Source of the DNA: Neelides folsomi
Taxonomy: Eukaryota > Arthropoda > Collembola > Neelipleona > Neelidae
Assembly: GCA_034687125.1 (NCBI GenBank)
Contig: JAQGBZ010000036.1
Location: 248,001 to 312,000 of the forward strand
Length of the DNA stretch: 64,000 nt
Reading direction: 5' to 3'
Shown here: in pieces, positions 1-11,038 of the stretch
Numbering within the stretch: position 1 is the first letter of the stretch
How the letters are laid out: every line of letters begins with the position of its first letter
Notes under the pieces: model-generated
What the model was told of the DNA's origin: nothing
Seen by the model: the letters and a program-made list of their open reading frames with translations, nothing else
Database searches by the model: none
Translations under genes and position numbers: made by a program

Positions 1-127
1 ATAAGGTGAAAATAGAGAAGCTCTATGCAACACAAGGGCCGGCAATTCTCTTCGTAGCTATTTCGTCGTAGACAACCGTTCGTAGAGTAATATGCTAATA
101 TTCCTATTCACTTTATACCCTTATAAT
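1..127. other. AT-rich flank, no gene seen
   Basis: No supported gene. The last eight bases (120-127, cttataat) are the left target-site duplication of the hAT element that follows. Confidence 0.6.
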
Positions 128-2376
128 TAGAGACGTAGAATCGCATTATACAGCAATAATTAACCCCCTTCGTCCTTAACATTTTTCGGATGTAGATGAA
201 TTAGAAAAGTTCAAGCACATTAAGCTATATATGCTACGCATTAAAGCATTATTTAAAATAAACGCATTAAATGACTTAGGGCCGCATGATTTCAAAATAA
301 AGATTGATAATTCTCATATTTTGTTTTGAGACCGAACAATTTTTTTTATAAAGTAGAAAGAATGGAGTTAGATTATTCATTCTACATTGAAATATGTCTA
401 AAACCAGTTTAATTTGAACACATTTAAATAAGTTTTGAATTGCTAAAGCTATAAAATAATTCAAAATTCTCAAAGTGAAATCTAACATTTCTGCTTTTAA
501 AAGGGTAATTGAATTCCCTAATAAAGGGTTTAAGATAAAAGACGATAAACTCTACTGTGAATTTTGTAATGAAACAATCGATCACTTAAAAAAATTTGTG
601 ATAACGGTCCATCTTAGCTCAAAAAACTCAGATCAATCGAGGTATGATTTCAAAAAAATATATTTTATGATTACAACAAAATTATTTAGCCAATACATCA
701 GAAAATATTTTTATAACATTTATTTGATAGGCACCTCCAATGCAGCTAATAAGAATCAACCTAAAATAAACGAATTAAAAACAAACGAAAATCAATGGAA
801 AGATATGGTCGAATCATTTGTTTCAATGGGAGTTCCATTAAATAATTTTAGAGCAGATTCAAGAGTGAGGAAATGGTTTAAAACATTCACTAAAATGGGC
901 ACACATTCCCATCCATTTGGTCATTGAGAAGCACTGTCTCTCAATGACCTTGGAGACGAAGACATGGAAAAATCCATTGATTTGTTGAGGTATTTAATTT
1001 AAATTTGCAAAATTTATATTACTTTTAATTTTTATTGATTTTTTGTTTATTCCGTTATTTGTTTAATAGGGGAAAGCGTATTGCTATCGTTTTTGACGAA
1101 ACCGTGGATTTGAAAAAAAAGAAAATATTAAACATTCTTGCAAAATCTTTAGAACCAAAGGCTAACTTCATCAGTAATTTCATCAAAGGTCATTGAAGAA
1201 TGTAACACAAGGGAAGTTACGAAACAAATTGATTTGGCACTTAATCAACATAAAATTAAGGAAAATTTACTTATTTTATGTTCTGATAATGTGCCTTACA
1301 TACTTCTTGCTGGAACAAACCTTAAAAGCGTCTGCCCAAGGTAATCGTAATGTTTTCTAACCTGTATTAGTGAAATTATTGACTTATCAATATATTTATT
1401 AGAATCTTTATATATTATATTAAAATTAAGGTTTGTTACAGATTAATTCTTTTTACATGCTGGGCTCACATTCTTCATTTAATATCCGAAGAAATTCGTT
1501 TGAATTTCGACTTAGCAGATAAGCTTATTTTGTCAATTAAAGCAGCGTTGGTAAAAGCTCCTAATCGCCGACATGAATTACTTTCATGCCTTAAAACAAA
1601 AGGATATAATCAAATCCTTCGCCCTAAGCCTGTTTTGACACGACGGATTGCTGCTGGAGCTTATCATTTTAAGCATTTGACGCAGTTAAAGAATTGAGTC
1701 AATTGAACGTGATATACACCGGAATGAAAACTTCGATGGATCTTTTAGAAAGTGATCACCTGCCTACCTGCGATGTGTGCTTCAATCTTAAGGCTATTAA
1801 AGGTCTACTAAATTCAGTCGAAATAAATTCTTCTAAACTTTAACTCTATATGGACAGTAAACATCCGGCTTTGACATTTTGGAAAGATGTTCAAGTGTTT
1901 GACCCGAAAAAAGCAAAAAATCATTTATTTGATTGTAAACTTCAAGAAAGTTTGAAACAATTCTTTGATAAAGTTGTACCACACCATGAAATTGTTAAAT
2001 ATCAAGTACTTTTACAAAATGAATTGAAAATGGGAGTTTTCGAATTTTGGAGAGTCCACGCAGGGGAAATTCCCTAATCTTACAACATTAAGTGTTCCAT
2101 TTAGTAGTGCATCAGTGGAGAGAAGCTTTTCACAGCATTAACGAATTTATTCGATTTTAAGGACTAACATGACTAACGATAATCTTGAAATCCATATTAA
2201 ACTTTCATTTAACAACGAAAAAACTTTAAATGTGGAATGCATAACCAATAGTAGTGAGAGTGAAAGCGAGGAAGAATAAAAAATTTTAATGCAATTATAA
2301 TCAATTTTTAGAGCATTATTTGAACTTTTAAAAGCATTTTTTCAACACCGATAAGCGCATTTTTCCTTCGTCTCTA
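128..2376 (+). mobile_element. hAT-superfamily DNA transposon, decayed
   Basis: The element starts TAGAGACGTAG and its other end, read in reverse complement, starts TAGAGACGAAG, so it has short imperfect terminal inverted repeats of hAT type. It is flanked by an exact 8-bp duplication, cttataat, at 120-127 and 2377-2384, the length made by hAT insertion. Inside, on the + strand, are pieces of one transposase: a BED-like finger near 540-600, central pieces near 1080-1200 and 1500-1700, and a C-terminal dimerisation segment near 2075-2250 with the SASVERSFS motif. The superfamily call combines ends, duplication length and transposase similarity and is strong. The exact family is not determined. 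Confidence 0.9.
475..2278 (+). pseudogene. hAT transposase remnant
   Basis: The reading frame is broken in several places. An N-terminal piece to about 927 has a CxxC resembling a BED/CGGBP1-like finger, but the second zinc pair is not clear. The next stretch (about 1075-1200) contains an FDET segment that could hold a catalytic Asp and then runs into stops. Further pieces lie at 1500-1697 and 1850-2077. Near 2070 a frameshift leads into the hAT dimerisation region, which meets a stop near 2140 before an acidic tail ending at 2278. Some breaks might be introns (one GT...AG pair near 990-1070 is possible), but the in-frame stops cannot all be explained that way. I infer that it makes no active transposase. 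Confidence 0.8.
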
Positions 2377-2384
2377 CTTATAAT

Positions 2385-3624
2385 TATATCTTATTTACCT
2401 TACACTTTATTCGTCGAATTTTCTTTTAATTGTAATTAATCTTATTCCAGTATAAAACTGTTCGTATCACTTATTGAATGTAATTTTATCAATTGTAATA
2501 AATTTTTCTTTAAAAAGGGGTATACGATAAGAATATCGTAAGATGAATATGCAATTAGATAAGAATATCTGAATATCGTACAAATAGAAAAAAATAAGAA
2601 GGATTGTACGAACGTTACGATGGGATTTTTACAAACATTAAGAGCTTAATAACGTACCCGTACGATAAGTAAATGCTAAATATCAATGATGTTTTTACCT
2701 ATTTTAAATTATTTCAGTAAAACCACATATTTAATTTGGGTGTAAAATAGAGTATTTTATTAGTAATTAGATAAGTTTGTCTATAGATGTTTACACCTAT
2801 TAGAATTCATACACAGGTAGATTAGTATAAATGATTCAATTTTTGCTCTTCCTCTCCAGGGCTCTGGAGGAGATACTCATGTTTAAATAAATACCCAAGT
2901 TATTGTTGTAGTATTAAAAGTCCTCTGTTGATTATTGACTAGGTACCTTATCTTGCTAATTTGCAAATCTTTAGTTTTACTCCCTATCCCAGCATATGAC
3001 TTTGATATTTGGTCCGTTTTCTCCATTTCTCCCCATCCAATTTGGGGAATATCTCCGATCGCCCAAACCTCAGTCACAGTCCCCCAAAACACGCCGAGAA
3101 ACTTGACCTCCCTTTGATCATGTCAATATTCTTTCGCTCCCATAGCATTGTTCCTAAGCTCCCCATCTTGACCAGGTTGACCATCAACAGCCGCAGTATC
3201 ATCAACACATTATGGGCCACCCACCTCTAATTTCAATATCTATTCATTCATGGCTATAATAATATTAACATTTAATGTATATGCATATATATATTCATAT
3301 GCCTGTCCTGGATAAGATATCTTACTTTATAGCCATTTTCGGGCTGCATGCAAATAAATATTTAGGGGGTTCCTTTCATAAATATCCGCTCTTTAGTAAT
3401 GCTAGATGCGCAGTCACAATTTTCTATATTTACATCCTCTCTCCTGTAGTCCTGCCTGAGCTCTATCGATCGAGAAATCAAGAGCCGCAGAAATTTAAAT
3501 TTCCTCTTCAAGACCTACTCTACTAACTAGTAAACTAGCCAGTAGCCAAGGTTTGACGAGGTCAAGTGAAGTAGCCTTACATTTGCTAATTGAATCCTGT
3601 AGGCAATCTTTAAATTCTGAAACA
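2385..3624. other. Intergenic region upstream of IPP
   Basis: About 1.2 kb without a supported coding region. Open frames around 2935-3526 start at non-ATG codons or are short, and I see no family resemblance. The interval presumably holds the IPP promoter and 5' UTR. No clear TATA box or initiator could be assigned. Confidence 0.5.
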
Positions 3625-6304
3625 ATGTCGCATAAAATTTTTACTTCAGAAAACTATAGCACGAAGATCCTGCAAAACCTCCACGAACTCTGGAAGACGG
3701 AATGTTTTTGTGACGTGCAAATCCTTTGCGGAGGCGAATTATTTAGGGTCAGACTCATACTTTTATACCTTCTTTTGATTTCCTTGGATTGACTTGATGA
3801 TTTTCGGATACGGTACATAATTTTAAGTAGCTCTGTATATTTACTCAGCGAGCCACTCGAGTGGCACACAAATCCGTGCCCCGTATGCGAAAGTCATCAA
3901 TCACAATTGATATTTGTCGATGTATCCAAAAATATTTTTCAATATTTCAGGCCCACAGAACAGTCTTGGCCTCAAGCAGTTCTTACTTTCGAGCAATGTT
4001 TACTGGAGGAATGATTGAACAAGAGAAAACAGATATCACACTTGGAAACATTTCTGGTCCAATCTTTGCTTCAATCCTAACATTTATTTATACAGGTAAT
4101 TGGTATGGGGCTATTAAAGCGAACATTTTATTTATGAAATATGTATTCTACTGACAAGAATGTGAATCGTAGTATTTTAGTATTTTTTTCATTTATAAAT
4201 GTATTTATACAAGTTTTCAAATTCAAAATTTTGATTAGTATATTTAATAACAATTAGTTTTCATTACAATATCTCATTTCATTACAAGGGCAAGTATTTC
4301 TCTCCCAACATACGGTGCAAGACATGCTGGTTGCATCTGACATGCTCGGACTTCCCGAGGTCGTCGAATCTTGTACCAATTTCCTCAAAGCCGAACTCCA
4401 TCCTTCTAATGCCATTGGGATATACAGGTAAATGAGTTGATTTACTTTTATAGCTTATTTTAAATAATTGTATCATAATTGACAATAATTTATTTTGAAT
4501 ATTCAGGTTTGCAGAGGGGCACAATTGCTACCAATTAGAGACTTATTCTCTCTCCTATATTCACCGCCACTTCCCTCAGATTTGTGAGGAAGAAGAATTC
4601 CTCGAAACTCCACTTAAGATCATTTCTCAACTTTTGAGAAGCGAGCAGCTTAAAATTGATTCAGAGCTACAGGTGAAATTCTTTCTGGTTTTGTGCAATT
4701 TTTATTAGTAATTGTGTCGAATTTGCTATTTAATATCTTATATTTGACAGATTTTAAACGGGGCCTTGAAATGGCTCAATTACGATCTGCCCAACCGAAA
4801 GCCTCTAGTATTTGAAATATTGAATTTGGTTCGTCTTGTCCTCGTTCCTTATGGAAATATCGAGAAGTGTATTGGAGATCTGAATGACCCAAGTATGAAA
4901 GTGGCTCTTAGAAGTTTCCACCGCGACATGTTGAACAAACGAGGCTCGCTGGTGAGTTTGATGGTTCAACCCAGAAAGTGTGCCAAGAAGTACATGTACA
5001 TTTTTGGTGGATCGAAGAAAGAACTTGGACAAGGATGGAAACAAATCTCAGAGTCTACACTTGATATCGTATCTTGTCTCGACACTTTCAAGTAACTTAG
5101 GATATTCGCTCTTACTGCGCTTATTTTTTCAATCTATCTTTGTTCACTTCTAAAAATTGTGGTTTTCTTAATTTTAGGAAAGAATGGAAGACCTTGCGAC
5201 CAATGAATATAGAAAGGATATTACCTGGAGTCGCTTCTCTAGAAGGACTTGTTTATGTAGTTGGGGGGGAACAGGAATCGAAGATCTTAGCAAACGGAGA
5301 GGTACACATTTACATAAATTAAAATTAATAAGTCAAGTATTCGACCTTGTTTCATTCTGGTAAAGAGAACGTTCATCCTTCAAAAGTAAACCTATTTTTT
5401 TGCATTGGGAAATAGGTATACAGTCCACAGGAGGATGTTTGGAAAACAATGGAACCAATGTTGATCCCACGCTGTGCATTTGGGCTCACAGCCTGGGAAA
5501 ACTATTTATACGCTTTTGGTGGGTGGGTTGGAGAAGATATCGGTGGAAGTATTGAGCGTTACGACCCATTTACTAACGATTGGACAATGATGGGAGATAT
5601 GGAAGAACCACGTTTCAGCATGGGTGTAATCACATTTGACGGGTATTCAAATTACTTGACGACACTAACAACAATTTTTATCGATAATAATATTTTCGAA
5701 TGTCGCTTATACCATATGATATAATATATAATTATATAAAAGTTTTTATTAAAAAATACCTAATTTTCTTTTCCCAGGTTAATTTACATTATTGGCGGTT
5801 GCACTCATGCACAACGACAGCTCCACGACCTTCTTTCCTACAACCCAGTCACAAGGGAGTGGAAAACTCTTGCTCCTATGAAAGTACCAAGAAGTCAAAT
5901 GGGCGTGGCCATTTTGGATCACGACCTTTATGTCATCGGAGGTAGTACGAAACAAGCCGAGATTCTTCGTTCAGTTGAACGTTACGATTTCGATAAGAAC
6001 ATTTGGTCGGATGTTGCTCCTCTGAAAGTCGGTCGTGCAAATCCTGCTGTTGGGGCAGCTGATGGGCACATTTATGTTGCAGGCGGAGACAAAACCCACG
6101 AGTCAACCTTTTTCATTGCCCAGGTAATTAATTGTAATTCTGGAAGCGTTGTAATTGTGGAAAGTTGTGATTCTAATTGAATTTGACTGCTGTTTGAAGG
6201 TCACCTTGGCAAGCGTCGAGATTTACAATCCTTTAATAGACTCATGGGAGGAATGTAAGAGCCTTGAAGAATCGAGAAGTGAAGCAGGAGCCATTGTCAT
6301 TTGA
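3625..6304 (+). CDS. IPP: BTB-BACK-Kelch protein IPP
   Basis: Nine exons: 3625-3747, 3951-4095, 4289-4427, 4507-4672, 4751-5091, 5178-5301, 5416-5642, 5778-6123, 6200-6304. They sum to 571 codons plus stop, all with GT-AG junctions, close to the length of mammalian IPP. Order: BTB domain in exons 1-3 (FCDVQILCGGELF, then AHRTVLASSSSYFRAMFTGG), BACK domain in exons 4-5, then six Kelch blades marked by YIFGG, VYVVGG, LYAFGG, IYIIGG, LYVIGG and IYVAGG. The blade containing YAFGGWVGEDIGGSIERYDP is very like IPP (actin-binding Kelch protein) and supports it over other KLHL members. Family role: actin binding, and possibly a CUL3 ubiquitin-ligase adaptor; the latter is inferred from domain type. 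The ATG at 3625 begins the first exon just ahead of the BTB domain. Confidence 0.9.
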
Positions 6305-6985
6305 TTTATATTCAACAAAAAATGAAGCCAAAGTTTCCCCAAACCCTGAGAGATTCCTCATTAAGTTCTACTCATGTTTTAATGGATTTTTATTCATGTA
6401 TTTATTTTTAATTATATTTTTATTATGGTAAGAGTTTCGAGTGCTAAGTTAAAATGCTTTCTGTGCATAAATATTTAAAGAATCTCATGTGAATGGTGCA
6501 AAAACGAATATTGGTTGTTATTGCTAATTGTAAAATTCTAAACAGACATTTGAAATTATCTATTATACATAACTATGTAATCGACATAAACATATCGTTT
6601 AAAATTAAATGTTATATCTTAAACAAAGTTGCGCTGAACATGGTTAATACTAATAAAATGTCAAATTATGGTTATACATAAGATGAATATCAACATGCCT
6701 ATTATGTAGGTAATGTGTGTATTTGCTAATACCATAATTTCAAATTACGAAAATTATATCCACCGATCCATTTTTATCATGACGTAATATGTTTTTAGTT
6801 ATATGAAAAGTGCACTTAACGCAAGTTTATTAGGAATATCGTTATTGGTATTACTATTATAAGTCCTTAATCTTTTTCCTATCCGATATATTCAAGCATT
6901 TTCAAAAATATAATTTATATAATTTTTCCAGGTACAATTAACTATTTTTATTCACATCATGAAATTTTGCCAATATGTATGTATT
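6305..6985. other. Convergent 3' regions of IPP and DYNC2LI1
   Basis: AT-rich, no coding signal. AATAAA at 6652-6657 could be a poly(A) signal for IPP, about 350 bp after its stop. Nothing else is evident. Confidence 0.5.
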
Positions 6986-9399
6986 TTAAATCAAGTTTGA
7001 TTCCTTATTCAATTGGAGACTGTTCACTTGATTTTTGACAAATTTCTGGAGTGCTAAATCCTTAAGCACTGATTCTCTAATTTCGTCGATAGCAGGTTCT
7101 TTGAATCTTTCGTCCAGAGCCGGGTTTTCAAATTCCTTTGGAGATCCTTTTCCCAACTTTGCCTCGAAGATGTGTTTGAAGAACTCCATTGAGAACTGAT
7201 TTGGCCTGTTTCCTGGAAATATTTCCCCGAGCGAATCTGCAGCGTGACCAATCATTAGTGGCTTCTTATGGTCCATGTTTATTTCCACCCTGAATATTCA
7301 AAATATTGCAGAAGTTCAGAACAGCAAATAATTACATAATTTTTAGTGTTGTGTATAACATACTAATATATACTATATAATGTAATATATACTTACAAGG
7401 TAAGGTTCTTTGATGTATATCGAGTTCAATTTCTCAAAACCCTTAACATGGAAATTTCAACTTCGCACAAGGCTTGAATTTTTAAATATAAAATTTCAAA
7501 ATCAAAATTTGACCTCTTATTTTAGCAAACAAATCTCTCTTGATTTATTCATTCCCAATGATGGTCTTAATTGTCCAACACCTCTAAAGTCTGTACGCGA
7601 TATACGTACTTCAAAGAACGTTACTTGGTTCGTACTCTAGTGCATATATGCGGGAAGCTTACGGGAAGGAAGAATTGAAGGCGTGATGTGAGAAAACTTG
7701 CCGTGCCCTTTTCTTTATCGCCTTGTCTTTCGTGGACACAAAATTGAGAGATGCGCCCAAATAGTAAGAGACAGCTCTGAGGCATCTCGTTATCACTTTC
7801 CTCTTTTCTGGCTCAAAGCTTTTGAAAATGTCGTATTTGGTTCCAAAGATGACAACAGGAATGGGAAATGGGTCCATATGAGGATCGCCCTAGAGAGGAA
7901 AATCCATTTTATGTATTGAATAATATGGGACATTTTTATGCCACCTTCTTCAACGGTTCATCGAGAGCGAGAATCTGCGCAAGTCGAAAATCCATCTTTT
8001 CCATCAATTTCATTGAAACATACGTGTTCATCTTTGAAAGTGCGGTTTGTATTGCCCTAAATAATTGTAATGCATTATGTAGGTAGCTATAATTATTTTA
8101 TAATTATTTTATAGTTATTTTAGGGAACCCAAATCAAGATTAATTGGGTACTTATGACATTGAACAAAATTTTTTCTATAGTTTACTTTAAATTTAAAAA
8201 ATGTTTATGAAGATAAAATAATGTTACATTAAATCCATTTTTAATTTCGAATGTACAGGCAGGTATTTTGTACAGTGCCATTTGAATCAACTTAATATTG
8301 ATTTGGGTTTCCTGATAGAAAAGCAATTAGTGAAATATTGTCGTTGTAGGCATTATTTAATCCAATACTTTCTCGAGTTGATGACAATTGCTTCAATATT
8401 ACTCCACATTGTTTCTTCATCAGATAAGTCAAGTACGATGAACAGTGACATTTTGTCTAGTCTACCAGTTATGACAAATGGTGTTTTGATCATATCAATA
8501 TTATGGTAAGCATTTCCCCCCAATTCATAAAGATAGCAGACTTCTTTCTTCTGAAAATGTAAAATATTTAATCATAAGTTCAAAAGGGTGATATTAAAGT
8601 GAAGTGTTCATACACAGTCATCCGACTCTCTCGTTTCAAATTCAAAATCCAAAAATAAAGTAGGAGTTGGTTTCTGCTCTTTTTTTAAGAACCACCCAAG
8701 AAGCGTTGATTTGCCCTATAAATAAATTATTCAATTTTCTGATTTAAAATACATTGATAAATACATTCAGCATAATCAAAAGAATCATGATCAAAAGAAG
8801 TTCAGAACAAAATGGGAATCGGAGCGTTCTTACAGATTGCTGGGACCCAACAATGAAAATAGTAGAGGCCTCTTCAAAGGGCAATTGGATTCCAAGTTCT
8901 TGCTTTTTTGATACAACAGCCGCTTCCCAAATTGGTTCACTGGAGAAAAAAAATTTAATCGTTATATATATGAATAATACCTAAATGTAAAGGAAGCCTC
9001 AACTTTTAATAACAATGTTACTTACAATTTTAAGTCCGGCTCATATCCTTGTGGTACGAAGTTCTTCAGATAGTCGAAATTGAGCGTCAATTGATCGGCC
9101 AGCCCTTTGTCAATTCCCATTTCCTCTTCAGCACCATCGAAGAACGCGTCTCCTTTGTCAAATGACACCCCTTTGTCGGGCTTCTTCAGAGACGCTGAGT
9201 TTTTGTCCCTTCTCCTGGCCGTCAAAGAATTCCTCGCCTGCATTTTGTCTTCGTTCTCGACCAACAATGAGTCTTTTGACTCTTTTGCTTTGTCTTCGCC
9301 TTCAGCTTCTTCCTGATCTTCCTTTAGCTTTCTCTCACCAGAGAACTTTTCTCCTGAGTGGCCAGATGCCGCATGTATTATTTCTTTATTTGTATCCAT
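6986..9399 (-). CDS. DYNC2LI1: Cytoplasmic dynein-2 light intermediate chain 1
   Basis: Seven exons on the minus strand: 9399-9026, 8939-8834, 8715-8614, 8550-8369, 8056-7945, 7889-7663, 7289-6986. They give 468 codons with consistent phase. The P-loop GSQQSGKST is formed across the exon 2/3 junction. It is followed by a FLDFEF strand, YELGG (where the family has WELGG), a FIVLDLS strand, and PIPVVIFGTKYDIFKSFEPE, the family's conserved nucleotide-binding-like region. The product binds the dynein-2 heavy chain, which drives retrograde intraflagellar transport, so the organism has cilia, in arthropods mainly sensory. Oddity: about 120 charged residues (Glu/Lys/Asp-rich) precede the dynein LIC domain, which vertebrate orthologues (about 350 aa) lack. 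The ATG at 9399 is the only one at the head of that open stretch. Confidence 0.92.
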
Positions 9400-9933
9400 G
9401 GAAAATAAAAAATTATCAAAAATGCTTTCTAATATCTAATAACACTATTAAGGTATTATTTAAAGCCTTCCTGGAAAATTATAATTTGTAATGGAGCATA
9501 AATCAACGTTTCCTAGTTACCATTTTCTTCAAAGGGTAAACAAATGAATGATTGCGAGTTTTATATCATCAATTCATCAATTAAAAACATTTAGGAAATT
9601 ATGGCTCTTCTACAATGCCTTAATTAACGTTAAACATTCAGGAAATTGTCTTATAATGAGCATCACAGAAAATTGAAATATTAATTTAATAGAATAATAT
9701 AACATTATATTAAGGTAAATTAGTTATCCATTGGTGGCTGTATGTTTTGACTATTGGGGTTTATTGAGAAATTGTAAATAAGAAACTATATCCAGATGAG
9801 GTAAAAGTCGAAATTGCGACCTAATTTAATTTACTGCCTCAATTTAAAACTGAGGATTGATAATAATTGAATTTGATTTAATTGATTGGAATTTTGGAAT
9901 TTGAGAAGTTTCGATTGAGTGAGGTTTATTAAA
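9400..9933. promoter_or_regulatory. Divergent upstream region, DYNC2LI1 / UQCRQ
   Basis: 534 bp between two start codons pointing away from each other. Both promoters must lie here or in untranslated exons. The sequence is AT-rich, and I could not assign a TATA box or a known binding site with confidence. Confidence 0.45.
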
Positions 9934-10291
9934 ATGGGCCTGCATTTCGGAAGTCTTGGAGTTAAAATCAGAGGGATGGTTTACTACAAACTATCCCCAT
10001 TCGAACAACGGGCTTTTGCTGGAATCATCTCGCACGGAATTCCCAACACTTTTAGAAGATGCAAAGAAAATTTCTTTACAGTAGTTCCTCGTAAGCCTAA
10101 CTAATGTTGGAAATATATAATTTCTCTGAATTTATCATCAAATTGCGATGTTCACTATTATCACCACATTTATTGATTCTGGTTTTTTTCTCTTAGCTTT
10201 CGTTATTGCATACGTCGTTTACGACCAGACGGAGAAGGAACACGATCGAATGATGAGGAAAAATCCAGCTGATTTCGAAAATGATGTTTAA
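9934..10291 (+). CDS. UQCRQ: Cytochrome b-c1 complex subunit 8 (ubiquinone-binding protein QP-C)
   Basis: Two exons, 9934-10090 and 10197-10291, coding for 83 residues, the usual size. The N-terminal half (HFGSLGVKIRGMVYYKLSPF, then EQRAFAG and GIPN) matches the conserved part of UQCRQ almost residue for residue. Exon 2 gives the single membrane helix (PPFVIAYVVYD) and a charged tail. It is a small structural subunit of respiratory complex III in the inner mitochondrial membrane. The ATG at 9934 puts Met directly before GLHFGSLG, as in the family. It shares a 534-bp head-to-head interval with DYNC2LI1. Confidence 0.96.
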
Positions 10292-10386
10292 GTCGCTCTT
10301 AAATTGGAAAATTTGTTCTCTAGTGGCTAGTGATCGTACATTGTAGTTATAAAAATATACATCATTATCAAATTGAATCAAATGTC

Positions 10387-10392
10387 AATAAA
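10387..10392 (+). terminator. Poly(A) signal AATAAA for UQCRQ
   Basis: Canonical AATAAA about 95 bp downstream of the UQCRQ stop codon. Confidence 0.55.
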
Positions 10393-11038
10393 GCATAATA
10401 GCTAAATTTCTAGTTATAATAAAAATGCTATTCTGGTTGAAAGATCTTGCATCAGTTGAATATTTTGTTAGAAAATGAATTTTTAATTGGCTTTAAATAT
10501 AATTCACTTAATGATACTCGATACTGGAGCATAAAATGTTAGGTTTGTTTTAATTAACGTTATAAATTGCATCTAAAGCATCAATACTCTAGAAACCATC
10601 TTGATCCTTCAATCACATCGCATGTGTCCATTACATAGTCGAATTATTATAAATATTTAAAAATACCCATTAGGAATTGTTTTAGTAACCAAATGTATAT
10701 AAATTAGCAAGCACATTTAATATTTTCAATTATGCAACTATGGGTCCTTGTAACGCGAAATGAAGAATACAATAATTAAAACTCCAATAATCGATATTTA
10801 TTCAAAATATCATTAATATTTATTCAAAATATTAATTCAATCCTTAGCAAAACAGTCTATTTTTTTCACTCAATTTATTCAATGTGATCTTACAATATAG
10901 TAATCGTGTAAAATGCCATTGAAGTTTTTAATTGCCCCAAAATGGGTTAAACAATTAGTTCACGAAAGATATTTGCCATTCAATTATATTTTCAACAACC
11001 TGAATGTTATAAATTTACAAATTGGCTTATAAATAAAA
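10393..11038. other. Intergenic, convergent 3' ends of UQCRQ and SZT2
   Basis: AT-rich interval with no coding signal. It should contain the 3' UTR of SZT2 on the minus strand. Confidence 0.5.
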
